A stretch of 64,000 nucleotides of DNA, taken from the NCBI RefSeq assembly GCF_000340885.1, contig NC_020291.1, positions 3,719,001 through 3,783,000 on the forward strand, read 5' to 3'. Below, in pieces: positions 9,795-18,829 of this stretch. The number at the start of each line of letters is the position of its first letter. Within the stretch, counting starts at the first letter, position 1. Origin of the DNA: Clostridium saccharoperbutylacetonicum N1-4(HMT) (GTDB taxonomy: Bacteria > Bacillota > Clostridia > Clostridiales > Clostridiaceae). The position numbers and the translations under genes are program-made. The notes beneath the pieces are model-generated. The model did not search any database, was not told where the DNA came from, and saw only the letters and a program-made list of their open reading frames with translations.

Positions 9795-10310
9795 CTAAAC
9801 TATTTTCCCCGTTTTACAATCAATCACAAAGTCTTCCCATTCCCCTGGTGGATCATATTCGCCAGATCCATAAATATACTTACCATCAAAATCATGAACC
9901 AATACTCCATCAAATCCTAATTTATCAGATGTCCATAACAGAGTGCAATTTTTATTAAAACATAGTATATTAAAACAAGTTGCGACTAGAATAAATTCTT
10001 CATATGGGTATATATACCCAAAATAGCCATCGACTCTAGTATATATGGAACTATGAGTCTCAATGTCTATTAAATAAAATAAGTCACAAAATCCAATAGC
10101 AATATAATTATTCCAAATGATGGCATCCTTAAATGTTGTCGAATATTCAAGATAAATATTTATAAGAAGATGTGCACTATCATCTTTCTTAACAGTACAA
10201 TACATTTCTGGAGTGCCTAATGTTTTTGGAACTTCTCCTATATTAATTGGATCCATTTTTATCCAAGGATAGTCAATTGCATTTCTAAATTCAGTCTTAT
10301 ATGTTATCAA
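9795..10310 (-). CDS. hypothetical protein, possibly immunity-like, 171 aa
   Basis: Not assigned with certainty. The sequence is rich in short beta strands with aromatic turns (YLIDIETHSS, GYFGYIYPYEEF, CFNKNCTLLWTSD, SGEYDPPGEWEDF), like a partial beta-propeller. I recall similar small proteins as orphan immunity or YncE-like domains, but this is a weak inference. There is no signal peptide. The start is TTG 10310, spaced 7 bases from GAGGGAA. It is the last gene before a strand switch to three + strand genes. Confidence 0.5.
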   Translation of the reverse strand: MITYKTEFRNAIDYPWIKMDPINIGEVPKTLGTPEMYCTVKKDDSAHLLINIYLEYSTTFKDAIIWNNYIAIGFCDLFYLIDIETHSSIYTRVDGYFGYIYPYEEFILVATCFNILCFNKNCTLLWTSDKLGFDGVLVHDFDGKYIYGSGEYDPPGEWEDFVIDCKTGKIV

Positions 10311-10457
10311 CGTTATTCCCTCTCATTCTTTAAGTATAATTATCTTTATACACTTTGTATTAGTATTACGTAAGAAAATATTTATTTACCTTGAATATAT
10401 TATTTAAACTTGCAGATAATATAATGTCTTCACGATCAAGATAGCGAGGTGTACACA

Positions 10458-10775
10458 ATGAAACTAAAATTATTTCTAACAGTTATTTTAATATCTGCAA
10501 TAACTTTTACAGAATATCCAAAAGCAATTCTTCAGTCAAATACTTACAAAGAAGGAGTGTATGACATTACAAATACGCCACAAGTTAAAGCTACTGCTAT
10601 GCTTACAACTCCTAACACTGTTACAAGTTTAATACTAATTGATCCTAATGGAAATGAAGTTTTTTATAAAAAATTTGATACTGCAAATGAATCTGTAAAC
10701 TTAGGTACTATTTTAGATGATGACCGAATTGCAATAATTGGTAAAGGTGAAATAGCCATTACAATTAATCTATAG
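10458..10775 (+). CDS. small secreted protein, paralogue 1 of 3
   Basis: The 105-residue product has a basic N-terminus and hydrophobic core (MKLKLFLTVILISAITF) consistent with a Sec signal. A mature domain of short beta strands follows: EGVYDITN, SLILIDPNGNEVFYKKF and RIAIIGKGEIAI. It shares the pattern (Q/E)G(V/I)Y ... GKGE near the C-terminus with the next gene, and more loosely with the third. ATG 10458 is chosen because GAGGTG lies 6 bases upstream, and the GTG at 10449 is part of that site. The function is unknown. The three genes are tandem and codirectional, against the surrounding strand bias. Confidence 0.65.
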   Translation: MKLKLFLTVILISAITFTEYPKAILQSNTYKEGVYDITNTPQVKATAMLTTPNTVTSLILIDPNGNEVFYKKFDTANESVNLGTILDDDRIAIIGKGEIAITINL

Positions 10776-10900
10776 ATATATTTTACTAGAATTCCGTATC
10801 AAATTAAGTTACTTTTGAATAATATTATCTAAAACCAATCATAATAATTATAGTTTCTTTAAATATCTACTCTAAAACTATATTGAGGTGATTCTATTTG

Positions 10901-11218
10901 ATGAAAAGATTTAGTATTACTTTTTTTCTTTTTTATTTTATATCATTTAATACTTTTATTGTTTGTTCCTTAGCTGACTCAAAACCTCTTTCTCAGGGTA
11001 TCTATCCAAGTGAACAATTAAATTTATCTCCAAATAAAATTTATAATATACAAAATATTTCACCCAATGAATTTGTTGTTATACTTATCTCTGACACTAA
11101 CGAAATTGTTTATGAGTCTATTCAATTAGAACCTTTATCAAAAAATTATTCTTTTCAACCTCCAGTTACTAGCTATTTAGTAACTGTCATTGGTAAAGGA
11201 GAAGTCGTTATATCTTAA
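10901..11218 (+). CDS. small secreted protein, paralogue 2 of 3
   Basis: The 105-residue product starts with a typical signal sequence (MKRFSITFFLFYFISF, then SLADS as a possible cleavage region). The mature part, QGIYPSEQLNLSPNKIYNIQN, strongly resembles paralogue 3 and ends VTVIGKGEVVIS, as in paralogue 1. It is probably exported and beta-rich. Either TTG 10898 or ATG 10901 could initiate after GAGGTG, and ATG was chosen. No known domain was recognised. Confidence 0.65.
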   Translation: MKRFSITFFLFYFISFNTFIVCSLADSKPLSQGIYPSEQLNLSPNKIYNIQNISPNEFVVILISDTNEIVYESIQLEPLSKNYSFQPPVTSYLVTVIGKGEVVIS

Positions 11219-11254
11219 AGTATAACTTAAATCTAAAGGCAGGTGAAAATATTT

Positions 11255-11587
11255 ATGAAAAGATTCATTTCCATATTCTTATTTTTTTTCTGTTTATTCT
11301 TTGCTAATAATACAATGACTTATGCAGAGATATCCAAAGATAGCATCCAAGGTATATATACACTAAATACGTTAAATTTATCTCCCGATATTAACTATGT
11401 TATTCAAAACAACTCTTTTAACGAACGCGCCTTACTGATTATTTATGACTCTAAGCCAAATCTAATCCAACTCATACGCTTGACACCACAATCTAAAAAG
11501 CATAATTTAATACCTCTCAAAAATGACTATACCATTGTTATACTAGGTAGAGGACTATTAGATTTTTCTCAAGAGGCACCTAGTTAG
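11255..11587 (+). CDS. small secreted protein, paralogue 3 of 3
   Basis: The 110-residue product has the signal sequence MKRFISIFLFFFCLFF and a likely cleavage after TYA. The mature part, QGIYTLNTLNLSPDINYVIQN then NDYTIVILGRG, aligns by eye with paralogue 2, with GKGE replaced by GRG. The ATG at 11255 follows AGGCAGGTG. The GTG at 11243 belongs to the ribosome site. A hairpin-like stretch lies downstream at 11612-11632 but lacks a clear T-run. Confidence 0.65.
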   Translation: MKRFISIFLFFFCLFFANNTMTYAEISKDSIQGIYTLNTLNLSPDINYVIQNNSFNERALLIIYDSKPNLIQLIRLTPQSKKHNLIPLKNDYTIVILGRGLLDFSQEAPS

Positions 11588-11726
11588 TGTCTCCTAACAA
11601 CATTACTAGTACACACTTTCTACAAAGTGTACAGAAATATTTAGATTTGTATAAATCCTAAATGTTGATGATGATTATAAAAACACTTTATCGCTACTAT
11701 TTTTATATTATCTCTGTGAACTAATG

Positions 11727-12040
11727 TTAACTAATCCAAAACTCAATACTTATATGGAAAATTTCATTCTTACTCATATACTTAACAGTATAATTAGAAT
11801 ATAAATCATTAACACTATTACCTGTATCTTGATAAAAATAATCGCTAGTAATCCTAGTACCACAATAACGACTGCATATAGCTTCATTTACGTAGTATTT
11901 TCCATCAATCTTTACATGTTCTTTAAAAAACTTCATCATTTCATTTTGAATATTCCATATAATTATTTATATAAATATCGTCTTCAATTACATTCTCTAA
12001 TAAAGTTAATTCATTAGAAAAATCCCTCTTAAATCTATCA
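11727..12040 (-). pseudogene. frameshifted small gene, family unknown
   Basis: A 70-codon open frame (11727-11939, KFFKEHVKIDGKYYVNEAIC then SDYFYQDTGNS) is preceded in a different frame by coherent sequence FSNELTLLENVIEDDIYINN up to about 12040. The switch occurs around 11940, where the upstream frame hits TGA. The combined product would be about 105 residues. A single indel explains it best. An intact short gene starting at ATG 11939 is the alternative, but no ribosome site precedes it. Confidence 0.45.
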
Positions 12041-12134
12041 TTTTTATTTCTCCCACTTAAAGCAAAAATGTTAATAACATTTTATCCCTATCTATTCTTT
12101 AGAAGAATATTATAATTTCAAATTATATTAAATT

Positions 12135-12995
12135 TTAATCATATTTTTTATGCAACGAATCGAAATCAATCATATTACTATTTGTGGATATTCTTCTTAT
12201 TTCATTCCTAACTTCCATAAGTGCAAATCCAAGTAAATTTTCTCCACGCCATAATTCTGGATTTTTAATATCCATATCCTCCTCAGACATCTGTATACCC
12301 CAAACATTGTCATAAGGACTAGCTTCTACTAATATCTTGTCTTCCGTTGAAAGAAGAAATGTCTTTAGCTTTTCGTTTTGCATGAACTTATTATAATTTC
12401 CATTAATAACAATTGAATATTTAATATTATTCCAAATACCTTCATCAAACCCTCTAACTTTACGTCCAAGTCCTTTTATTTCATTAGGATCATTACTGCT
12501 CATGATCTTTTCTTCAATTTCTTTATCTTCAAAAAGTCTTGCTTTTTCAGCCATCATATATTGTTCCATAAATAAATATTTAATATGTCCAACATTAAAG
12601 CCGCTTTTCCACCATTGACTAAAGCAAGACTTGGAAACAGAACCATCCTTTTTAGGATGATGCCCCCAAAAATAAATATATTCCAAATTATTTCCATTTT
12701 TATAATCTGAAATAAGATTATTTAAATTATATTCTGGCTTTCCATCCTTTTGCCAAACATATGTCCAATATTTATTATATCTATAAATATTATCTCCAAT
12801 TCCCCATCTTTTAGGTTCTGGAAACATATCCTTATATTTCTTCTTCTCATCCTCTTCTAATTTGTTGAACCACCTATAAAAATCTATTGCATAACTTTCA
12901 CCATAGCCCATTCTCCATCCAATACTTCCATATGGAATGTTTGGATACATAAGCCATTCTGGAGCCATTAGTAAATCACCATTTCTATTTCCCAT
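12135..12995 (-). CDS. NADAR family protein (DUF1768-type N-glycosidase)
   Basis: The NADAR domain occupies about residues 100-286. It has the entry strand YIYFWGH, the catalytic-region helix EQYMMAEKARLF, the diagnostic GRKVRGFDEGIWN, and the closing NLLGFALMEVRNEIR. NADAR proteins cleave the N-glycosidic bond of riboflavin intermediates, and others remove ADP-ribose from guanine bases (family knowledge). The N-terminal 100 residues are an extra aromatic-rich region (EPKRWGIGDNIYRYNKYWT) not part of the core. The ribosome site AAGGAGAAA precedes ATG 12995. It neighbours a NUDIX-containing fusion gene, which could act on released ADP-ribose (inference). Confidence 0.82.
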   Translation of the reverse strand: MGNRNGDLLMAPEWLMYPNIPYGSIGWRMGYGESYAIDFYRWFNKLEEDEKKKYKDMFPEPKRWGIGDNIYRYNKYWTYVWQKDGKPEYNLNNLISDYKNGNNLEYIYFWGHHPKKDGSVSKSCFSQWWKSGFNVGHIKYLFMEQYMMAEKARLFEDKEIEEKIMSSNDPNEIKGLGRKVRGFDEGIWNNIKYSIVINGNYNKFMQNEKLKTFLLSTEDKILVEASPYDNVWGIQMSEEDMDIKNPELWRGENLLGFALMEVRNEIRRISTNSNMIDFDSLHKKYD

Positions 12996-13049
12996 AATAC
13001 TCTTTCTCCTTTTTACTTCATTAAACTTTACTAGTTAATCACTATTCAT

Positions 13050-13240
13050 CTACTGTATATAAAACAGTCTTATTTTCTATTACTTTAAACTTAATTTCAT
13101 CCCTTAAACAATCCTTGGTTAATTAACTGCTCTAACTCCGTCATAAATAATGTGGTAATAATTAAATTCTAATAAATGTTCTCTAAACTTTTCAATAAGT
13201 TTACCTTTCAAAATTGCTGGACTTATCAATTTTACACCTA
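13050..13240 (-). pseudogene. multi-frameshift gene remnant
   Basis: Coherent peptide fragments appear successively in different minus-strand frames: SPAILKGKLIEKFREHLLEF and YYHIIYDGVRAVN, then ELEQLINQGLFKG, then DEIKFKVIENKTVLYTVDE followed by TAG. The amphipathic helix and strand character implies a former gene of about 70 residues or the tail of a longer one. The family is unknown. Confidence 0.45.
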
Positions 13241-13250
13241 CTATTTAACA

Positions 13251-15083
13251 TTATTTTTTAATTTTATTAAGAGCAGCCTGTATTATTTCAGCATGATCAA
13301 AAGCTAGTTCCAGCTTGTCAACCTCTGTTACATCAACCCATTTTACATCAATGGCATCTTCACCATAACTTAAAAACTCTGGTTCTTCTCTAATTAACCC
13401 CACATAAGCACATGAAACAATCCATCCTCTTGGATCTCTCTTCGTATTACTGAACACTTGAACTAATGATAGTTCAACATTTTTTAATCCAGTCTCTTCT
13501 TCAAGCTCACGAGCCGCTGTTTCTTCCACGGTTTCATTTACTTTAACAAAGCCTCCTGGGATTGCCCAACAATTCATAAATGGATGTTCTCCTCGCTTAA
13601 TTAAAAGTACCTTCATATTTTTATCATCAAGTTCTTTACCTTTTTCAGTAAAAAAAATCACACAATCGGCAGTTAGAGAGGGTTTAGAATACGCTTCAAT
13701 ATTGTAAGCCTCTAAAAAAATTTTCTCATCCTGTGATCTATTAATGGTTTTGCTGGATAAATTAATAAGTTCTTTTTGGGAACGTTCTGAATAAAATAAT
13801 GGTATTACTCCATTTATATAGTCAGCTCCTCTTTCAGTAAGATAAATCCCTCCATTTTTTATTTCCATAAAGCCATTTTTCGTTACAAATTTAACTTCTT
13901 CGCTAAAATGTTCACAAAATTTGATCCCAAAGCGTTTTTCAAAAGCCTCAAAATTTACAAAACCAAAATAAAAAGCAACTGAAATCATTTTACCTATAGC
14001 TTCTTCAAGTGGAAGCCTATAAATATCTTGTATCGGAAACTTTCCTTCTTCAATTTTTTTGCGATAAGTATTTATTTGCTTACTAGCTGCACCTTCGTTG
14101 TATGCTAAATAATCGTATCCAAAAGATTGTGCTCCGAGACCAATACCTATATATGGTATTCCATTAATTACACGTTTTGTAAGGTAATCGCTTGTCCCAT
14201 AGTCCCCCTCAACTCTACTGAAGGTATTCTTACCATAGTTTGCTTTATAACCATTTTCATTTAAAACCTTAAATGCAAGGCGATACTGGCGAATTACTTT
14301 ATACAAGGATACCCCACCAGCCTCTGCTTCAATCTTAGTTCCTTTATATCTGTTACGATAAAGTGTAATATACTCTGGCTTCAAACCAATTGCATATCTC
14401 AAAGTGGTTTCAAAGTCATCATCAGTCTGATGCAGGAATCCATACATTAAATCAACATTTAGCTGTGTAAACCCAGCTTTTCTTATATTCATAACAGCCT
14501 TTTCATATATTCCAGTAGTACCTTCCCTACCTAATTCATTAAGTAGCTTTTCTGAAATAGTCTGAATCCCCATACTTATTCTGCCATATCCCATTTCAAA
14601 AATAGCTTTAATTTTCGTTAGCTCCTGCATAGCAATTAGTGGTGTAGTTTCTATACTATAAACCGTTTCTTTTGAGAAATTAAATGAATTACGAAGTGCC
14701 TCAGTAATTTTCATCAAGTTTTTTTCCGACAACTTAGTTGGTGTTCCTCCGCCTATATCGTATCCTACAATCTTTTTACCTATAAGAAGTTTAGAATACA
14801 TTTCTATCTCTTTCAGCAAAAGTGATACATAAATATCTTCTGTTTCATCATCTGTATTTTCCAAAACTGCATATTCGCAAAAACGACACCTCTGCTTACA
14901 AAATGGTATATGTATATAAAGACTCAGTTCTTCAAACTTCTTAAGTTCTTCTTCCAGAAACTGTGGAATCTTATTTTCATCACTTATCTTGTATTCCATA
15001 AACGATGATGGAGTTAATGGATACGCTGTATTTGAATAATGATGAAAGAGTATTCCTTTTTCATATATTGTTTTAGGATTCAT
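13251..15083 (-). CDS. fusion: HemW/HemN-like radical SAM enzyme + NUDIX hydrolase
   Basis: Residues 55 to about 300 form a coproporphyrinogen-oxidase-like radical SAM domain. The 4Fe-4S motif CKQRCRFC has Cys62, 66 and 69, and DIGGGTPTKLS at 109-119 and SMGIQT follow. A HemN-type C-terminal extension runs to about 440. Residues about 465-605 are a NUDIX domain with the box at 510-533 (GGFVKVNETVEETAARELEE, then ETGL), matching Gx5Ex7REUxEExGU. The SYGEDAIDVKWVDV context resembles ADP-ribose pyrophosphatases. The first half probably does radical or heme-related chemistry and the second cleaves a nucleoside diphosphate compound. The physiological link is unknown. It is a single gene behind AAAAGGAGCAA. 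Confidence 0.85.
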   Translation of the reverse strand: MNPKTIYEKGILFHHYSNTAYPLTPSSFMEYKISDENKIPQFLEEELKKFEELSLYIHIPFCKQRCRFCEYAVLENTDDETEDIYVSLLLKEIEMYSKLLIGKKIVGYDIGGGTPTKLSEKNLMKITEALRNSFNFSKETVYSIETTPLIAMQELTKIKAIFEMGYGRISMGIQTISEKLLNELGREGTTGIYEKAVMNIRKAGFTQLNVDLMYGFLHQTDDDFETTLRYAIGLKPEYITLYRNRYKGTKIEAEAGGVSLYKVIRQYRLAFKVLNENGYKANYGKNTFSRVEGDYGTSDYLTKRVINGIPYIGIGLGAQSFGYDYLAYNEGAASKQINTYRKKIEEGKFPIQDIYRLPLEEAIGKMISVAFYFGFVNFEAFEKRFGIKFCEHFSEEVKFVTKNGFMEIKNGGIYLTERGADYINGVIPLFYSERSQKELINLSSKTINRSQDEKIFLEAYNIEAYSKPSLTADCVIFFTEKGKELDDKNMKVLLIKRGEHPFMNCWAIPGGFVKVNETVEETAARELEEETGLKNVELSLVQVFSNTKRDPRGWIVSCAYVGLIREEPEFLSYGEDAIDVKWVDVTEVDKLELAFDHAEIIQAALNKIKK

Positions 15084-15191
15084 TATTATTTGCTCCTTTT
15101 CGCTTTTTATTTACTATAACAATTTAGAAAACTTTAAAAGTATAAATAATATATGAACTAAAATTTTTTCTATGTCAATTTGATGATAGGC

Positions 15192-16193
15192 TTATTTCTG
15201 TTCAACCCCTGTTCTAAAATCATTATAAGTTTTCTTTGGGTCTATAGGAGGTTCAGAGTAAGCTTCGTACAAAACATACTTAAAATTCTCTTTTAGTCCT
15301 TTATACTTGTCAGTTACTTCTTTATCCATATCATTTGCTTCCTTTTTAAGTTCTTCCTTCTTATCCAACCCAGTGCTAGTTACGTATCTAATAACAGGAA
15401 TTATCCCATCATTTCTAGTGTACTCCACGCGAAATCCGTATAGCTGAATATTGTTATTATTTTTCAGCTTATCTGGAAAAGCATACTCATTACTTATACT
15501 TTGTTGAAGCTTTTTGCCATAATCTATCATTTCAGTTTCTTTCTTATACTGAATAAACGGAACTGGCCGTAATATCTTGCCACATAATCCCATATATATA
15601 TTTGCTGCTACCTTATATCCTTGTGCTTCAAGGGATTTTGCTTTTTCATATAAATTAATTGCACTCATTCCACCATAACTGTAATTTCCTGCACTTACCG
15701 AATAAAGCTTCCACTCATTATTCTCTTTTATGTATATCAATGTAAGTAAAAAGTCATCCTTATTTGAGGTTGTTTTAATCATAGAAACGAAAATATCTTT
15801 ATTAACTGCCTCTACTGTGATATTAAAAGAATCGTCGTTTGAATCAGTTATAATAGCATTATACTTACCAATTTTATTTACTTTGCAATAATATCTATCT
15901 TTATATTCTAAAGACTGACCTTTTAAAGCTTCCTCTGTCTTAACTAAGATATTTTTAAAATTAGAGGAATTACTCTTAAATTCTTCGCCACTAATTTCAA
16001 GAATTTTATCTAGATCATTATTCCTTATACCATCTAAAACCTTATCGTCCAATATCTTTACAGAATCTAAAATTTGTTTGTTAATTCCATCATTATGTTC
16101 TACACTTTCAACTCCTGCGCCTTTAGGTGAGAACGAACATGAAGTTATAAACATTGTTAATATAATGAATAAACATAATAAAACTTTTTTCAT
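15192..16193 (-). CDS. lipoprotein of unknown function
   Basis: A type II signal peptide ends in the lipobox FITSC, with Cys19 as the lipidation site. The 314-residue extracellular part is lysine- and asparagine-rich. One stretch (DDFLLTLIYIKENNEWKLYS) resembles NTF2-like or DUF3887-type extracytoplasmic domains, and a more charged C-terminal half follows. It is membrane-anchored on the outer face. No enzyme motif is seen. It precedes the secreted LRR gene's terminator region and appears monocistronic, with a GGGGGTATT-type ribosome site. Confidence 0.75.
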   Translation of the reverse strand: MKKVLLCLFIILTMFITSCSFSPKGAGVESVEHNDGINKQILDSVKILDDKVLDGIRNNDLDKILEISGEEFKSNSSNFKNILVKTEEALKGQSLEYKDRYYCKVNKIGKYNAIITDSNDDSFNITVEAVNKDIFVSMIKTTSNKDDFLLTLIYIKENNEWKLYSVSAGNYSYGGMSAINLYEKAKSLEAQGYKVAANIYMGLCGKILRPVPFIQYKKETEMIDYGKKLQQSISNEYAFPDKLKNNNNIQLYGFRVEYTRNDGIIPVIRYVTSTGLDKKEELKKEANDMDKEVTDKYKGLKENFKYVLYEAYSEPPIDPKKTYNDFRTGVEQK

Positions 16194-16303
16194 AAAATAC
16201 CCCCTAATTTACTATTCTGAGTTAATTATTCATATCTTGTAAAAATCCCATCTCAACTCAAATTTATACACCAGTAATAAATCAACCTCAGAATTATACA
16301 ACA

Positions 16304-16341
16304 AAAATGCTGCAATTTCATTTTAAGTAATGCAGCATTAT
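16304..16341 (-). terminator. intrinsic terminator of the secreted LRR gene
   Basis: Stem AATGCTGCA / TGCAGCATT with an 18-base loop. It is followed on the minus strand by a T-run (CATTTTTGTTG) and lies just after the stop at 16366. Confidence 0.75.
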
Positions 16342-16365
16342 ATTTTATTATTTTACTGTTAATTA

Positions 16366-17454
16366 TTAAGAATTTAATACGATTCTGCTTTCATTCACAC
16401 CAGATTTAATTAAAAGTTTTTTCACTGCTTCACTATTTACATAAAAACTGGTACTACGTCCACCAAATGAACACATTCCTATACTTGTTACACTATTAGG
16501 AATGGTTACGCTTATTAAACTATCAGAATCCGCAAAAATACTAGATTCTATAGTTGTTAGCCCTTTTGGAAGGGTAACCCTTGTTAAGTTTGTGCAGCCA
16601 ATGAACGCACTATTTACTATACTTGTTACACTATCAGGAATACTTATTTCTGTTAAGCCTGTACATCCTTCAAATGCTCTATATCCAATAGTTTTTACAC
16701 TATTAGGAATTACTATATTAGTTAGTTTTGTAGCTTTACTAAACGCATATCTTCCTATAATTGTTGTACTATTAGAGATTGTATAATTTGTATCATCTTT
16801 TGCAGCTGGATAACATAATATATTAGTTTCGTCTTTACTATACAATACTCCATTAATGCTTTTAAAATTTGTATTATCATTATCTACTGATATATTTGTT
16901 AAGGCGAAACAATCACTAAATGACTTATCTCCTATCATTTTTACACTTGCTGGAATATTAACGCTTCTCAAATTAGTACATCCGTAAAATGCAGCTTCTC
17001 CTATCTTTATTATGTCAGAAGGAATAGTTATATTTTTCAAATTACTACATTTATAAAATGCCTCATAACCTATACTTGTTACTATAACATTATCAATTTT
17101 AGTTGGAATTTCCACATTACTGTCTGACCCTAAATATGCTACTATTTCACCTGTTTGTTTGCAAAAAGCCCACACACCATGTATTGAAACATTTGTAAAC
17201 TGACCATCATCATTTAACCCATCTTTCTCGCCAAAGTCATTTGGCTTCCCTTGTGCCATATAACCTTTTGAGTCAAAATAATATAAATTTCCATTTATTA
17301 CTTTCCAGCCTACAGCCCATTTTCCTGATTCTGCATACCACCAGCCTTCTGAATCTTGCCTCCATTCTGCATTTGCGCCTATTGGGATTAATGCTAATAC
17401 TGAAGCAGCTACTAATGTACTTGCTATTACTTTTGTTAATCTTAACTTTTTCAA
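16366..17454 (-). CDS. secreted BspA-like LRR protein with choline-binding-type wall repeats
   Basis: The signal peptide covers residues 1-29 (hydrophobic LVAASVLALI, cleavage after ANA). It is followed by cell-wall-binding repeats (GWWYAESGKWAVGWKVINGN, LYYFDSKGYMAQG) to about residue 70. A short linker follows (VWAFCKQTGEIVAYLG), then about ten LRR_5 repeats of the form IGYEAFYKCSNLKNITIP between residues 100 and 345. It is presumably a surface protein bound to choline-like wall polymers, with the LRR part binding a ligand or host factor. It is the secreted counterpart of the cytosolic LRR gene at 3.3-7.3 kb. A terminator follows. Confidence 0.88.
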   Translation of the reverse strand: MKKLRLTKVIASTLVAASVLALIPIGANAEWRQDSEGWWYAESGKWAVGWKVINGNLYYFDSKGYMAQGKPNDFGEKDGLNDDGQFTNVSIHGVWAFCKQTGEIVAYLGSDSNVEIPTKIDNVIVTSIGYEAFYKCSNLKNITIPSDIIKIGEAAFYGCTNLRSVNIPASVKMIGDKSFSDCFALTNISVDNDNTNFKSINGVLYSKDETNILCYPAAKDDTNYTISNSTTIIGRYAFSKATKLTNIVIPNSVKTIGYRAFEGCTGLTEISIPDSVTSIVNSAFIGCTNLTRVTLPKGLTTIESSIFADSDSLISVTIPNSVTSIGMCSFGGRSTSFYVNSEAVKKLLIKSGVNESRIVLNS

Positions 17455-17658
17455 CTTTCCCTCCCATATTCCCTAAAACTCAAAATAAACTATTAATCTA
17501 CTAAATTTTACTACTATAACAAATATTTATCCACAATATCTACAAATCTTTTATATAATAACAACATTTTGAAATCAACTTAAATTTAATTAATTATTAT
17601 CCAAAAAATATTTATTCTTTATATATATTTCATTAATACCAAATTCATCCAAGAATTA

Positions 17659-18462
17659 TTAATAAATAATATGCATAACTTCTCTATCATTTAAATAATA
17701 TCCTTTTGCTTGTTTTGTAATAATTTCAATACCTTCCTCTAACTTAATTAATTGCCCACTTTCTAATGTCTTATTGTCCATTATTATACAAAACAAAATA
17801 GTATTTATAATCTTCTGCATTATCTCAACTTCATACTTTACATGTACTAACTCTATTTCTAACATATTAAACATATTTAATCCTGTTGTGAACGCTCCTA
17901 TTTCGCCATTTTCTTCTCTAATATAATTAATGTTTATCCAATTTTGATATGGAAGATAATAATCATTATGTTCCCTTGCAGCTTTCATTATGTACATATA
18001 GTTACGATAGCTATTTTTTTCTATAACTAAACCCGAATCAGCATTATAAATACATAGTGCATTAGCTAGTCTCATAAACGAACAACAAACCTGTGTAAAT
18101 ATAGAGCAAGTTTTAATCTGGTCTAAACATTCATTCTTTAAAATAGCAACAATCATAAATGTCTTATGATTTTCAATACATTCTTCTGCCTCTTTCCAAA
18201 ATGGATTTCTTCTTGCAGCTTCAATTGGTGAATTATCTGGATACTCAGATTTCATAAATGAACATACAAACTGAATCTTATCTATATTAAAATGTAAAAA
18301 TTTAATTTTATCTTCATTTCTTATTTCTATATCTAATTTTACTCCCCAATCTTCTTCAAAACCATGAATAAAAACTTCTGGATCAAACCCTATACCATCA
18401 AATAAAGCATACTGCGTGCATCTATATCCTTCTTCTTTCTTTCCAGCTTTAAACAACCCCAT
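17659..18462 (-). CDS. DUF4261 domain-containing protein
   Basis: The 267-residue soluble protein has features I associate with DUF4261: EAARRNPFWKEAEECIENHK, where the central W-x3-A-x-E-x4-H-K is characteristic, then MIVAILKNE and FMRLANALCIYNADSG. The C-terminal third holds a conserved-looking MFNMLEIELVHV strand. The role is unknown, and family members are often found in toxin/immunity neighbourhoods. It forms a possible operon with the EF-Tu-domain-like gene 36 bases upstream. Confidence 0.65.
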   Translation of the reverse strand: MGLFKAGKKEEGYRCTQYALFDGIGFDPEVFIHGFEEDWGVKLDIEIRNEDKIKFLHFNIDKIQFVCSFMKSEYPDNSPIEAARRNPFWKEAEECIENHKTFMIVAILKNECLDQIKTCSIFTQVCCSFMRLANALCIYNADSGLVIEKNSYRNYMYIMKAAREHNDYYLPYQNWININYIREENGEIGAFTTGLNMFNMLEIELVHVKYEVEIMQKIINTILFCIIMDNKTLESGQLIKLEEGIEIITKQAKGYYLNDREVMHIIY

Positions 18463-18498
18463 TACTGTTCCCCCTAATAAAGTCCCATTTTCTTATTC

Positions 18499-18828
18499 TT
18501 AATTAATTTTTTCATTGGTTAAAACATCACTTTTATGTAACTGCTTTTCTTCAATATTTGTCAAAAGAATTCCTACATGTGCCACATCCATGTTTCCAAC
18601 TTTTGGGTGTTCCATTCCCTTAATTTTAGATGCAAGCCTATTTCCATTAGCATCTACAACATCAACTTCCTCATTAACTCTTATATCTGCACCTCTTACC
18701 ATACCAACTACACTACAACCCAAGTTTTTAATTGTAAATATTTCATCAATTGATAATGTATAAATACTAGCTAAATCTTTTGATTGTAGTTTTGATTTTT
18801 TGCCAAATAATTTGCTTAATACCCCCAT
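18499..18828 (-). CDS. small translational-GTPase domain-2-like beta-barrel protein, 109 aa
   Basis: After a basic N-terminus (MGVLSKLFGKKSK) the sequence reads FTIKNLGCSVVGMVRGADIR, VNEEVDVVDANG, KIKGMEHPK and VGILLTNIEE. This resembles the EF-Tu domain II barrel (VGRVERG-x-IKVGDEVEIVG type) without any GTPase domain. The start is ATG 18828 because AGGAGGACATTTAAT precedes it. A 39-codon upstream extension in frame overlaps the neighbouring gene and was rejected. The function is unknown, and it could be a stand-alone OB/EF-Tu-II-type binding module. Confidence 0.6.
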   Translation of the reverse strand: MGVLSKLFGKKSKLQSKDLASIYTLSIDEIFTIKNLGCSVVGMVRGADIRVNEEVDVVDANGNRLASKIKGMEHPKVGNMDVAHVGILLTNIEEKQLHKSDVLTNEKIN

Positions 18829-18829
18829 A

